Source: Prochlorococcus sp. AG-418-C09
Lineage (GTDB): Bacteria > Cyanobacteriota > Cyanobacteriia > PCC-6307 > Cyanobiaceae
Direction of reading: 5' to 3'
Length of the DNA stretch: 64,000 nucleotides
Assembly (NCBI GenBank): GCA_003214355.1
Contig: QCLS01000001.1
Span: 62,001 to 126,000 of the forward strand
Each line of letters opens with the position of its first letter. The stretch's first letter is position 1. Below the pieces are notes generated by a model. That model was not told the DNA's origin, did not search any database, and worked only from the letters and a program-made list of their open reading frames with translations. A program made the translations under genes and the position numbers. Below are positions 39,126 through 47,852 of this stretch, piece after piece.

Positions 39126-39680
39126 TTATTGAGAATCGTATGATTTACAATCATATAAATCGTATTCAGTAAGTATAGAATTGTTAGAGCAATAAAGTGG
39201 ATGGATAGGGTTTAGTTTTTTTGTCTTTTTTATACATAGAGGTCCTAATGTTTTCTTGAAAATATTAATTTTATATTGAAGATATGGTTTTAGTTTATTA
39301 AAAAAAAATTTATTTCTTCCTAAATAGGTACCATAATTTCCCCAGCCAATCCATAAATTACAATTTTTCTCGTTTGACCAGTATTTTAAACTTTCGTTGA
39401 TCACATGATTATTAAAATCTCCTATTGGATTATTATCTGAAAATAAACTTTTAGGAGAAGTAGAAATAAGTCCAAAAAGGTTAATAATTTTTACCTTCCC
39501 ATAACTATATTTTTTAGATATATTAATAATCTTTTTTGTTGTATTGTCTGTAAATTCTTCACTAGATAATGATGGATTCAAACCAATAAATATTATTTGT
39601 TTACTCTCTTCAGATATTTCCAAGTCAAGAGTCCATCTATATCGTCCACATGTGCTAATGTTACAAGACTTTATAATCAA
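39126..39680 (-). CDS. DUF1643 domain protein
   Basis: A 184-residue protein recognisable from SCNISTCGRYRWTLDLE, FIGLNPSLSSEEFTDNTTKK and INLFGLISTSPKSLF, the hallmarks of DUF1643. The family looks like a small nucleotide- or DNA-associated enzyme fold, but no function is established. It is followed upstream on the same strand by the DUF2214 gene (5-base gap). Confidence 0.85.
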   Translation of the reverse strand: MIIKSCNISTCGRYRWTLDLEISEESKQIIFIGLNPSLSSEEFTDNTTKKIINISKKYSYGKVKIINLFGLISTSPKSLFSDNNPIGDFNNHVINESLKYWSNEKNCNLWIGWGNYGTYLGRNKFFFNKLKPYLQYKINIFKKTLGPLCIKKTKKLNPIHPLYCSNNSILTEYDLYDCKSYDSQ

Positions 39681-39685
39681 TTTGC

Positions 39686-40189
39686 TTATCCAAGGCCCAC
39701 ACCTCTTGCCATCAAAGTAGCAAAGAAAGGTATTGTTGCGAAACCTATTAATTCAGCAGTTATGATAAATCTAAATCTATCTACAAGATTTTTGGAAATT
39801 TCAGGTAATTTATTTTTACTTAGAGGTATTGCCCAAAGAATATATGTTGTTGTTGGATAAAGAGATAACAAACCTACAAAAACATAAAGTCCAACTTTAA
39901 TCCAGAAAACTGGGTTACTCGTATAAAAATCACCTCCTTGGCCAAAATACTTAACTCTCAAAATACCCGTAACCAAAATTGCTACTCCAGCAATACCATA
40001 AACAACATCAGCAATAATCATAGAAATAGTTTCATTTCTGTTTAAATCAACTTTTAACATTAACCTCTCGAAAAGAAGAGCTCCAAAACAAAGTATTATG
40101 CCCAGATAATGAACATATGCCACTAAAGCACTTTTGGCTATATTTCCATTTAGGAGAGTTCCAAGTAACATCTTTTTGTTAAATTTCAT
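39686..40189 (-). CDS. DUF2214 family membrane protein
   Basis: A 167-residue integral membrane protein with four hydrophobic segments. VAYVHYLGIILCFGALLFER, then RVKYFGQGGDFYTSNPVFW and LYPTTTYILWA, fit the DUF2214 family found in cyanobacteria and proteobacteria. The conserved His and Lys in membrane segments suggest a cofactor or proton role, which is inference. It is cotranscribed with the DUF1643 gene. Confidence 0.85.
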   Translation of the reverse strand: MKFNKKMLLGTLLNGNIAKSALVAYVHYLGIILCFGALLFERLMLKVDLNRNETISMIIADVVYGIAGVAILVTGILRVKYFGQGGDFYTSNPVFWIKVGLYVFVGLLSLYPTTTYILWAIPLSKNKLPEISKNLVDRFRFIITAELIGFATIPFFATLMARGVGLG

Positions 40190-40254
40190 ACGATGATAGC
40201 TATTCCAGTTATTAATCGTTTAATTTATATTTCCAGAACTTTTTTTTTAACCAT

Positions 40255-41007
40255 TTAAGAATTCAAGAATCTTTTCTGACCCTCTTTAAAAACATCTTTT
40301 TTGTTCCAAACTTCTACTACATCTGGGAAATGCTTCTCCATACATTTATCACAGACACCATGACTAAATCTCATATCACTAACACTTGATAAGTACTTTT
40401 CTAAATGTTGCCAGTCACCATCTTTATTTTTGACTTCTCTGCAATAGGAGCATACAGATAATATGCCCTCTTGCTTATGGAAATTAGATAATGCATCTAA
40501 TAAATTTAGAGATCTTTTTCTTAACTCCAAAAAAGATACGATTTGCTTAGACAATAACTCCATCACACTAAATTGATTAGAATTCAGTCTCCCAGGTTTT
40601 CTATCAATAACGCATAATGTTCCTAGCTTATTACCTCCACTAGTTTTGAGAGGAAATCCTGCATAAAAACGAATCATTGGATCTCCGGTTACTAAAGGGT
40701 TATTGATAAATCTTTTGTCTTGTAAAGCATCATTGATTATTAAAGGATTATCCTCTTTTATTGCATGTGTACAAAAAGACCAGTCTCTTTTTGTTTCATT
40801 AATTTCTAAACCAATCTTTGATTTAAACCATTGTCTATCTTTATCAACCAAAGTCATCAAAGATATCGGAACATTGCAAGTTACAGCTGCTATTTGAGTT
40901 ACATCGTCATAACATGATTCCGGTTCAGTTCCTAATATCCTATATTCAGCCAATGCCTTTAACCTTTGTTCTTCATTATCCTTATCTGAAATGATTTGTT
41001 TCATCAT
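40255..41007 (-). CDS. GAF-domain protein with C-terminal CxxC pairs
   Basis: A 250-residue soluble sensor-like protein. A GAF domain spans about residues 25-165 (PISLMTLVDKDRQWFKSKIG, FCTHAIKEDNPLIINDA, FYAGFPLKTSGG). After it comes a compact Cys module CSYCREVKNKDGDW and SHGVCDKCMEKHFP, a four-Cys arrangement often seen at the C-terminus of response-type signalling proteins. It likely binds a small ligand and possibly a metal. No output domain is attached. Confidence 0.85.
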   Translation of the reverse strand: MMKQIISDKDNEEQRLKALAEYRILGTEPESCYDDVTQIAAVTCNVPISLMTLVDKDRQWFKSKIGLEINETKRDWSFCTHAIKEDNPLIINDALQDKRFINNPLVTGDPMIRFYAGFPLKTSGGNKLGTLCVIDRKPGRLNSNQFSVMELLSKQIVSFLELRKRSLNLLDALSNFHKQEGILSVCSYCREVKNKDGDWQHLEKYLSSVSDMRFSHGVCDKCMEKHFPDVVEVWNKKDVFKEGQKRFLNS

Positions 41008-41091
41008 TACCCTCCATCATTTTTCACTTTAAAAAGGTAAAGGTTAAAAAATTCTTTTACTTAATAAAAAAAAACTAAACTTAGTGCTTTG

Positions 41092-42330
41092 TTACGAAAT
41101 TATATTAGCTTGAGAAATAGATCTTCCCGCAAGCCAACCGCTGGTCCAACAATGTTGAAAATTAAAGCCTCCTGTAATACCATCAACATTTAAAACCTCC
41201 CCTGAGAAATATAAACCTGGGCAAATAAAACTCTCCATACTTCTAAAATTAACCTCATCAAGAGTTACTCCTCCGGACCTAACAAATTCCTCTCCAAAGG
41301 GGCCTTTCGCTGAAATCAAATATTCATCTTCTAATAAAATTTTAATCATATCTTTTTTTTCTGATGCTAAAAGTTCAGACCATTTCTTATCTTTATCAAT
41401 CCCTATTTTATTAAGTAAGAAAATCCACAACCTTTTTGTTAAGCTTGGAATTGGGCGCGAATTTAATAAACTTGATTTTCCTCTTAATTCTCTCAGTTCA
41501 TTGATCTTCTTCAATAAAGATTCATGATTTAAATTAGCCCACCTAATTAAGAGATTACATTTATACTTAGCAATATATAGATCTCTAGCAGCAACAGCTG
41601 ATAATTTCAATATTCCTGGACCACTAAAACCCCAATGAGTAATGAGCAAATCGCCATGATTTTCAAATACTTTTTTATTTATAAAAATCTTTAATCTTAT
41701 ATTTCTCAAAGATACACCTGCGCATTCCTTAAGGCGTTTATCTTTAGATGTAAGAGTAAATAAGGAAGGGACTGGTTTCACTATTTTGTGACCCAAGGAG
41801 GATGCTAGTTTATACCCACTAGGGTGACCACCGGTGGCTATTAGAATTCTTCTAGAAGATATATATTCTTCTTCTGAAAAGAAGACTTGAAAGAAATCAT
41901 GTTCATTCCTGAGAATCTTATTAACATATTTATTCGTATTAATTTCAACTCCTAATTTTCTTGCAGTATTTTCTAAACAATTCACTACATCAATTGATGA
42001 GTCTGAAACTGGAAAGACCCTAAGATCATTCTCTATTTTAAGCTTCAAGCCGTGTTCTTCAAACCATGCAAAAACATCTCCTGTAGCAAAACGACTTAGA
42101 GATTCAAGAAGCTTTTTACCACCTCTAGGATAATTATCAATTAATTCATGAGGGATCCAAGAGGCATTAGTTACATTACATCTTCCTCCACCGCTAATTC
42201 TTACTTTCTCCAATAATTTAGATGAAGATTCAAGGATCTTGATATTTTTTACGCCATGCTCTGCAGCTGTAATTGCAGTCATAAAGCCAGAGGCACCACC
42301 TCCTATAATAACTAAATCACTTATATCCAA
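41092..42330 (-). CDS. HI0933/YhiN-type FAD-dependent flavoprotein
   Basis: A 412-residue flavoprotein with the dinucleotide motif IIGGGASGFMTAITAAE at the N-terminus, ISGGGRCNVTN and ILIATGGHPSGY in the middle, and the C-terminal GGFNFQHCWTSGWLAG block. The family (HI0933/YhiN/BaiN) has few characterised members, and the substrate here is unknown. It stands alone on the minus strand. Confidence 0.9.
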   Translation of the reverse strand: MDISDLVIIGGGASGFMTAITAAEHGVKNIKILESSSKLLEKVRISGGGRCNVTNASWIPHELIDNYPRGGKKLLESLSRFATGDVFAWFEEHGLKLKIENDLRVFPVSDSSIDVVNCLENTARKLGVEINTNKYVNKILRNEHDFFQVFFSEEEYISSRRILIATGGHPSGYKLASSLGHKIVKPVPSLFTLTSKDKRLKECAGVSLRNIRLKIFINKKVFENHGDLLITHWGFSGPGILKLSAVAARDLYIAKYKCNLLIRWANLNHESLLKKINELRELRGKSSLLNSRPIPSLTKRLWIFLLNKIGIDKDKKWSELLASEKKDMIKILLEDEYLISAKGPFGEEFVRSGGVTLDEVNFRSMESFICPGLYFSGEVLNVDGITGGFNFQHCWTSGWLAGRSISQANIIS

Positions 42331-42477
42331 AAAATCTAGAAATACAACTTACATTTTGATAATAGCAATTAAAATCAATTGAAAAATACAGTCAATATGT
42401 TTGATAACAGGCTATTAAAAAAAGTTCTGTTGTGAGCATTTTTCTCGAAATACTCTTTTTTATATTATTTTTGATAG

Positions 42478-42705
42478 ATGATCAATATATTTTCATACGT
42501 AAAATATTCAGAAGCAAGTTTCCAAATGAGCAGTCAATATTCTGCTTTGCTTATAATTACAATATTAATTTGGATTCTTTTGTGGATAGGTTATAGAAAT
42601 AATAAAATTAACGATGAAAATATAAAAAGGGAAAGAGATCAGAAACTCCTTAAAAAAAATGAGCAAAGAAAAAAACTAGAAAGCTTATACCCAAAGGATA
42701 AATAA
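42478..42705 (+). CDS. Small membrane protein with basic tail
   Basis: 75 residues with one hydrophobic helix (ALLIITILIWILLWIGY) near the middle and a long charged helix after it (KINDENIKRERDQKLLKK). The gene has its own ATG and an AT-rich upstream region. No family is recognised. Confidence 0.55.
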   Translation: MINIFSYVKYSEASFQMSSQYSALLIITILIWILLWIGYRNNKINDENIKRERDQKLLKKNEQRKKLESLYPKDK

Positions 42706-42719
42706 ATCTTAATATAAAA

Positions 42720-42887
42720 CTAAACTTTCACTGATTGTTTTTTGCCAAGTATGAAATTCTCATTAAATTCAGGTCTCGGTTGGATAAGTTTTAGCAATTC
42801 TTTGTTTAACTTATCTTCGGATTCAAAACCTAAAACATCGTAGGGTTCTAAACCTAAAGAAAGTTCATATTTATTAGTAAATCCCAT
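42720..42887 (-). CDS. Small soluble protein, 55 aa
   Basis: A hand-found frame starting MGFTNKYELSLGLEPYDVLG and ending KKQSVKV. It has mixed composition, no membrane segment and good coding character. It converges on the 42478 gene. Function unknown. Confidence 0.55.
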   Translation of the reverse strand: MGFTNKYELSLGLEPYDVLGFESEDKLNKELLKLIQPRPEFNENFILGKKQSVKV

Positions 42888-43258
42888 TTTATTTATGATC
42901 TGTAATTTAAATCTAAATATACATCCTCTAAAAACTTGTATAAATCTTTAATTCAAGATATTTAATTATCCAGTTACCTAATTATCTGATTATGGTTTTT
43001 ATTAAGAAAAAAGAATTTATGATTATTGAACTCAAATTAAAACTAATCAGAAATAATCGACTTCAGAATAAAAACCGAAACGTAATTAATACATTAATTT
43101 CTAGAGATAATCTTCTTTCTTCGAAATTCTTTTGGATTTATTCTGTGTATTCTTTTCACATCTATTTCTCTGCTAACACGTTTACATATGTATGAATACT
43201 TAAAATGTGATTTTCTTAAGTTTTAAAAAAATGGCCCGGCTATATTAATCTATAAAAT
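42888..43258. other. Gene-poor AT-rich stretch
   Basis: Nothing convincing. A 67-codon frame at 42992-43195 is made of low-complexity Lys/Asn/Ile codons without a ribosome-binding site. Confidence 0.5.
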
Positions 43259-43381
43259 ATGCCCACTAAAATATTTATGGAATTTAAAGATCTAAAATCA
43301 TATCTACAGTACCTTCCTGGTATTCTTGTGCTTTTATACGTATTAATTCTAATTGTGACCCAGATTTCCAAGTCGACTTAA
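43259..43381 (+). CDS. Small single-helix membrane protein, 40 aa
   Basis: MPTKIFMEFKDLKSYLQYLP is followed by a hydrophobic helix (GILVLLYVLILIVTQI) and a short tail. It lies 13 bases upstream of the EamA transporter gene on the same strand and may be cotranscribed with it. Confidence 0.5.
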   Translation: MPTKIFMEFKDLKSYLQYLPGILVLLYVLILIVTQISKST

Positions 43382-43394
43382 ATATATTTAAATT

Positions 43395-44270
43395 TTGATT
43401 GGTATCCTTTCTGCTTTTGGTGCTTCTTTTGCCTGGACTTATGCATGTTTTATTTGGCGAAGAAATTCATTTATATTAGAGCCCATAAAATTAAATCTGC
43501 TTAAGAATCTTGTTGCATTTTTAGTCTTCATACCAGCACTTTTTAGTGTAAATTTCACTCAAGATACTCCATACTTATTAATTCTTTTAATTAGTGGAGT
43601 TTTAGGCATAGGCATTGGAGATACATTCTATATAAAGTCCTTAAAATCAATAGGCACCAGGAAAACATTATCAATTGAAGCAATTTCTCCAATAATAGCA
43701 GCATTTTCTGGAGGAATTTTTATCAAAGAAACTTTATCATTAAGTTCTTGGATTGGAATACTTATCGTTTCACTATCACTAATAAAAATCATCACAATGA
43801 GACATACCTATTTGTTTAGGAATAGTGAGGATAAGACTTTAAAAGTTAATCTTACTGACTATTCTTATTCATTCTTATCCGTCTTATGTGCTGTCATAGC
43901 TGCTTTATTATCCAGATTAGTTTTTATAAAAACAAATCTAAATCCATTTCAGACAACCGAACTAAGATTACTTGGTTCAATAATATTCTTAATAGTTGTA
44001 ACTAAGCTAAAAACGAATTTTTCCCTGTCCAAGTTCAAAAATGATGAAAGGTTTTGGTTTTTAGTATCGATAATTTTTGGAACAAATATTGGTATTCTGC
44101 TCCAACAGATTGTTTTTAAAACGCTACCTTTGGGTATTGGCTGGACTTTATTAAGTACATCTCCATTGATTTCGCTTCTATTTGTCAAGAAAGAGGAAGG
44201 TGAATTATCATTCGAAATTATTTTAATTACTCTAATTCTTTGTATTGGTATAGGTCTAACAATTTTATGA
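43395..44270 (+). CDS. DMT-superfamily (EamA) transporter
   Basis: A 291-residue inner-membrane protein with about ten hydrophobic helices in two EamA-type halves. ILSAFGASFAWTYACFIWRR and SGVLGIGIGDTFYIKSLKSI belong to the first half, and TLPLGIGWTLLSTSPLISLL to the second. The substrate cannot be predicted. The start is a TTG at 43395. It follows the 40-residue membrane protein. Confidence 0.85.
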   Translation: MIGILSAFGASFAWTYACFIWRRNSFILEPIKLNLLKNLVAFLVFIPALFSVNFTQDTPYLLILLISGVLGIGIGDTFYIKSLKSIGTRKTLSIEAISPIIAAFSGGIFIKETLSLSSWIGILIVSLSLIKIITMRHTYLFRNSEDKTLKVNLTDYSYSFLSVLCAVIAALLSRLVFIKTNLNPFQTTELRLLGSIIFLIVVTKLKTNFSLSKFKNDERFWFLVSIIFGTNIGILLQQIVFKTLPLGIGWTLLSTSPLISLLFVKKEEGELSFEIILITLILCIGIGLTIL

Positions 44271-44345
44271 TTGCTAATTGTAATAAATACTCATGTTAGA
44301 AATTGAAAATCTTATTTAATATTTGAATTAAAGTTATGGCTTTTT

Positions 44346-44462
44346 ATGAAGATCTTAAAGAAAAAATATCTTGGTAACTTCGAAACATATATTCTGTTTT
44401 TATTTTGTATTTATGCCGGCTACTTTAGTTACATAACATTAGCAAATGCATTTTTCAAGTGA
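44346..44462 (+). CDS. Small single-helix membrane protein, 38 aa
   Basis: A hand-found frame: MKILKKKYLGNFETYI then a hydrophobic stretch (LFLFCIYAGYFSYITLA). Its stop meets the stop of the convergent 44463 gene with no gap, a packing typical of real gene pairs here. Confidence 0.5.
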   Translation: MKILKKKYLGNFETYILFLFCIYAGYFSYITLANAFFK

Positions 44463-44597
44463 TTATTTGATTTTCTGAGTCGCTTTTACTAAGTGACCAC
44501 CATCATGATCATCATCATCATTTGAGTAAAAGAAGATAACAAAAATCCCTAAAGATGCTATTGATATTGCTATTGATAGTGATCGAATCTCATCCAT
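44463..44597 (-). CDS. Membrane microprotein with Asp-run (family member 1)
   Basis: From ATG 44597: MDEIRSLSIAISIASLGIFV makes one helix, followed directly by YSNDDDDHDGGHLV and a basic tail, 44 residues. The longer frame from 44657 has an atypical N-terminus. The layout of helix, then an acidic Asp/Gly run, then a short tail is shared with genes at 45695 and 56881. Confidence 0.65.
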   Translation of the reverse strand: MDEIRSLSIAISIASLGIFVIFFYSNDDDDHDGGHLVKATQKIK

Positions 44598-44722
44598 TAG
44601 TAAATTTTTTTTTATTTTAGTATTAAACTGATTAATTGATTGTAAAATTATTGACAATTTATAAAAGAAAAGTATTTATATAGCTAATAAGCACTTACGA
44701 TAAATATAAATTATTTTTTATT

Positions 44723-44998
44723 TTGGAAATTTCAAAAATTTCTCCTTGTAAAGCAAGTACTATTATTAAATATGGCATCAAAAATTGGCCGGTTTGGGAA
44801 TGCGAGCCTAGCAGCTTTCCTTGGAAATATGATGAAAAAGAAACTTGTTTAATTCTTGAAGGTGAAGCTACTATTGAAACCGATTCAAATCAAATAATTG
44901 ATATCAAGTCTGGAGATCTAGTTACTTTCCCTCAAGGCCTTAATTGTAATTGGAAAATACATAAGAGAATTAGGAAGCATTATCGATTTGGGAATTAG
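44723..44998 (+). CDS. Cupin-domain protein
   Basis: 91 residues from a TTG start. NWPVWECEPSSFPWKYDEKE, CLILEGEATIET and SGDLVTFPQGLNCNWKIHK match the small DUF861-type cupin pattern (a double-stranded beta-helix that may bind a metal or sugar). Single-domain cupins of this kind are common in marine cyanobacteria. Function unknown. Confidence 0.82.
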   Translation: MEISKISPCKASTIIKYGIKNWPVWECEPSSFPWKYDEKETCLILEGEATIETDSNQIIDIKSGDLVTFPQGLNCNWKIHKRIRKHYRFGN

Positions 44999-45077
44999 TA
45001 AAAATTATTATTTAAAGAAAACTTAGATATAAAAATAAAAAAATAGTATGCTTTAAGAAAATATAAAGTATTGTCTT

Positions 45078-45248
45078 ATGACTTTTTCAGATGAAGAATA
45101 TTATGAAGTAATTCAAAAGAATAAAAGTGTTGAAGAAGCATATCAATCAATAAAGGTTATTTGCAATAAATTACAAAATGAAACCAATTGCCCTGAAGAA
45201 GACGTAGATTGTTTTCTAAAATTTATTTGTGGAAAGTGGAAGAATTAA
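45078..45248 (+). CDS. Small acidic protein with Cys, 56 aa
   Basis: MTFSDEEYYEVIQKNKSVEE, then AYQSIKVICNKLQNETNCPE and a final CFLKFICGKWKN. There are four cysteines and no membrane helix. Its stop overlaps that of the convergent 45245 gene by 4 bases. Family unknown. Confidence 0.55.
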   Translation: MTFSDEEYYEVIQKNKSVEEAYQSIKVICNKLQNETNCPEEDVDCFLKFICGKWKN

Positions 45249-45400
45249 TTTCCTCCTGGAGTATTTGAAGTTTCCCAATCTTTTTTTGGACCAGTATTAA
45301 TACTTGATTGCCCCTTAGCGGCTGAAACAAAGAAAAAGAAACCAACAACACCGGATATACCAAAGATTGCTGCAAGTGGATCAAATGAGAAAGAAAACAT
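45245..45400 (-). CDS. Small membrane protein, 51 aa
   Basis: From ATG 45400: MFSFSFDPLAAIFGISGVVG then FFFFVSAAKGQ and a polar tail ending NTPGGN. One or two membrane helices. A longer frame from 45451 adds an unlikely charged N-terminus. Function unknown. Confidence 0.6.
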   Translation of the reverse strand: MFSFSFDPLAAIFGISGVVGFFFFVSAAKGQSSINTGPKKDWETSNTPGGN

Positions 45401-45694
45401 AAAATTATTCAAATCAGAATAAATAATAGATTTTGAATCCAAATTATACAATTATTGTTAAGTATCAAAAATCACATAAAGGGAATTCATTATGTCATTT
45501 TTAGCGTGATTCTAATTTTGAAGTATTTTAAATACACTATTAGAATAATTAGTTAAATACGAAAAAACCTTTTAGTTTGAATTACTTCTTTAGAAATTTC
45601 TTAATTATTAGATTTAATGAATTTTTTAGAGGTTGAGCATACAAAATTTAAAGATAAAGCCACGATTTAAGAAATTCTTCATTATTATAAATAT

Positions 45695-45874
45695 ATGGAA
45701 AATATGTCTGAAACATCCTCTATATCTCCAATTTTTGCTTTATTTTGGTGTTTTTACCCTATTGCTATTCTGATTTTGATTGAATTAGTTTTAGGTGGTG
45801 GATTTGATGATGATAACAATGATGACCAAGACGGTGGCATGTTAATACCAGCTTATTCAAATGTAAAGGCATAA
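45695..45874 (+). CDS. Membrane microprotein with Asp-run (family member 2)
   Basis: 59 residues. A hydrophobic helix (IFALFWCFYPIAILILIELV) runs into GGG and then FDDDNNDDQDGGMLIPAY. The acidic run and the DGG step match the genes at 44463 and 56881. A second ATG at 45704 is also possible. It is followed 8 bases later by another tiny membrane protein. Confidence 0.65.
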   Translation: MENMSETSSISPIFALFWCFYPIAILILIELVLGGGFDDDNNDDQDGGMLIPAYSNVKA

Positions 45875-45882
45875 TATTAGAC

Positions 45883-46017
45883 TTGATTTCAATTTATATT
45901 TCATTAACCCTATTAACTCTTTTATTGATTGGCTTCTTTATTTGGATTTTTAATACTACCCTTAAAGAAGGCAAAAATGCATTAGTAAAACCTAATGATC
46001 TAATAAAAAACAAATAA
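45883..46017 (+). CDS. Small membrane protein, 44 aa
   Basis: TTG start, ISIYISLTLLTLLLIGFFIW as the helix and a charged tail with KEGKNALVKPNDLIKNK. It lies directly downstream of the Asp-run microprotein and just upstream of the small-RNA array. Confidence 0.5.
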   Translation: MISIYISLTLLTLLLIGFFIWIFNTTLKEGKNALVKPNDLIKNK

Positions 46018-46133
46018 TTTAAATTCATTTGTGAGTGAGAAGACATAATTATACTTTTGATAATAAAAACTGTTTGATTATTTTGTATATATTTTTCTTG
46101 AATAATTGTTTAGAAAAAGATATTAATCTATAA

Positions 46134-46240
46134 GTAGATCTTGGGAAATCTACAATTCGCAATTTAATTTGCGATTATTCATTAGAATCCCTAAAGACCC
46201 TCCCTTACTTGGCATAGATGAGGGAGGTTTTTCTTTTTTT
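46134..46240 (+). ncRNA. Structured RNA gene A of a three-copy tandem array
   Basis: Hairpin 1 is GTAGAT-CTTGGGAA-ATCTAC (46134-46153) and hairpin 2 is TCGCAA-TTTAAT-TTGCGA (46157-46174). The unit ends in a perfect terminator, CCTCCCT...AGGGAGG with a long T run (46199-46240). A TATTAAT/CTATAAG -10-like block lies just upstream, and there is no reading frame. The layout recalls the Yfr2-Yfr5 family of Prochlorococcus RNAs, but identity is not proven. Confidence 0.8.
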
Positions 46241-46316
46241 AACCTTAGATAATGAACATTAGTTTGTATAAAATCTTTCTTGTCATTAATCATCCATTCG
46301 ATTTAAATATAATCAA

Positions 46317-46424
46317 GTAGATCAGGGAAATCTACTAGCCGTCAGCTTTGATAACTACGGTTTAATGAGAACCTCCCTTAAACCTCATTTTCTTTCTCGC
46401 AATCTTAAGAAAATGAGGTTTTAA
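46317..46424 (+). ncRNA. Structured RNA gene B of the tandem array
   Basis: TATAAT at 46308-46313 acts as a -10 box. Hairpin 1 is GTAGAT-CAGGGAA-ATCTAC and hairpin 2 is CCGT...ACGG enclosing CTTTGATAAC. A 14-bp terminator follows, AACCTCATTTTCTT pairing with AAGAAAATGAGGTT, then T residues. Hairpin 1 has the same stem as unit A, and CTTTGATAAC is shared with unit C. Confidence 0.8.
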
Positions 46425-46540
46425 ATTAATTTCAAAGAAACTTTTTAATTATTTCTTCTTTTAGATATATTAAATTAAAATTAATTCACCACTTTGTATA
46501 TTATTTACTTTCCATAAAATAAAAAGTTATTTATAAAAGA

Positions 46541-46650
46541 GTAGTAGATTTTGGGCAGATTTACTACCGTTCAGATCGGTCTTTGATAACCAGCCCTTTA
46601 ATAAAATCCTAACTACTTTTTTGTTATTTTTGTAGTTAGGATTATTTATA
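46541..46650 (+). ncRNA. Structured RNA gene C of the tandem array
   Basis: A TATAAA box precedes a 9-bp hairpin 1, GTAGTAGAT-TTTGGGCAG-ATTTACTAC, with one G-T pair. Next come ACCG-TTCAGAT-CGGT and CTTTGATAAC, then a 12-bp terminator AATCCTAACTAC...GTAGTTAGGATT. The stem sequence has drifted in paired positions relative to A and B, which suggests selection on structure. Confidence 0.78.
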
Positions 46651-46730
46651 AAAAATTTTTAAATTAATTATTTTACATTTAAATTTTCTTCTTTAAATTA
46701 ATTTTAATTATTATTATTTAGAATAATCAA

Positions 46731-47138
46731 ATGCCTAACAAATCTAAAGCTTCATCAGATATTGAGAATATTTATAATCTTTTAGAATCCGGTATTAATA
46801 AAAATAATTCCATCAAAGAATATATATTGCCAAACCCAAGGCAATGGCTTGGTGGCAGATTTTTTGCTATTTGGGTCCTCCCCATATTCCTATTAAAAAA
46901 ATTAAATCAATTTGCTAAATCATCAATATTTATAAGACCATATTCTAAGAATGGGCCCTCATATAACCGACCTGAGACTCTCCATACATCATTAAAAATG
47001 GTTTTTAAAGGATCAGATCACTTAAGATTCTTTGATCATAGATTTATTGGAATATGGGTATTACCTTTTGCGGTTACTGGAATAATATTTGAGATTTTAT
47101 TTATATCTCCTTTGAGGAATTCTTCACCATTTAGTTAA
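46731..47138 (+). CDS. Hypothetical membrane-associated protein, 135 aa
   Basis: Two internal repeats of similar text occur, WLGGRFFAIWVLPIFLL and DHRFIGIWVLPFAVTGIIFE, each a hydrophobic segment after an Arg-Phe. The remainder is polar. The repeat suggests two membrane helices produced by internal duplication. It lies just after the RNA array. Family unknown. Confidence 0.65.
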   Translation: MPNKSKASSDIENIYNLLESGINKNNSIKEYILPNPRQWLGGRFFAIWVLPIFLLKKLNQFAKSSIFIRPYSKNGPSYNRPETLHTSLKMVFKGSDHLRFFDHRFIGIWVLPFAVTGIIFEILFISPLRNSSPFS

Positions 47139-47406
47139 ATAATTAGATATTTATATTGCTTAATTAAATAAATAAAATAATTTGAGCCCTATTGACTAAA
47201 TCAAGAAAAAATTTCTTCTATTCATAATGCCATAAATAAATTCAGTAGGTTTTGAATTAAGTTATCTCGAATATAATTTCACTAATTATCTAGAAAAGTT
47301 AAACATTTTCAAATGTTTTAGTAAATAATCCTGTATAGTTGTTAGAAACATTAATTGAATAAGAGACTATTTTATTAAAAGACATTTAATTTAATTAACA
47401 AAGCTG

Positions 47407-47502
47407 ATGCACCTTAACTCTATTCTATATATTTCTTCTATAGGACTTTTTATTTATATTTTAGCCTTATTTTGGAGGGATATTCCTAACCAGAAGAAGT
47501 AA
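47407..47502 (+). CDS. Membrane microprotein, 31 aa
   Basis: MHLNSILYISSIGLFIYILA, then LFWRDIPNQKK. Size and layout resemble tiny photosystem or cytochrome b6f subunits, but the sequence does not match any that I know. It has an ATG with no clear ribosome-binding site. Confidence 0.4.
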   Translation: MHLNSILYISSIGLFIYILALFWRDIPNQKK

Positions 47503-47619
47503 GCCTGAATCACATACAAGGCATTCTAAAAAAAATAATATTATTTTTTTATTTTCATAGTTCAGCTATACAAAAAGCCGTTTCTATTTCTTTTGTAAGG
47601 TTTATGTTTATATGAATGC

Positions 47620-47769
47620 GTGCCTATATTGGGAGGTAGTTCATTTTTTATTGGATGGAAAAAAGCAATTGCCATTGCCTCAGATAAATTTGAAAGCCAA
47701 TTTCTAAAAGAGGTCATCATTTGTAAGGGATATCTTTTAAAATTTTCTACTAAAGTTAAAAAAAAGTAA
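47620..47769 (+). CDS. Possible small basic protein, 49 aa
   Basis: From a GTG: MPILGGSSFFIGWKKAIAIA, then a stretch with SQFLKEVIICKGYLLKF and a Lys-rich end. It reads like a protein in this frame only. The start is uncertain. Confidence 0.4.
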   Translation: MPILGGSSFFIGWKKAIAIASDKFESQFLKEVIICKGYLLKFSTKVKKK

Positions 47770-47852
47770 ATCAGTGTAAATTCTTATTCTTAAGTTGCTT
47801 TAATATATAAAAATAGTTATTAATTAAGTTATAAACTAATTTCAGTTCTTAA

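Noticed and set aside
42992-43195. 67-codon frame in AT-rich spacer
   Set aside because: Low-complexity Lys/Ile/Asn composition and no ribosome-binding site.
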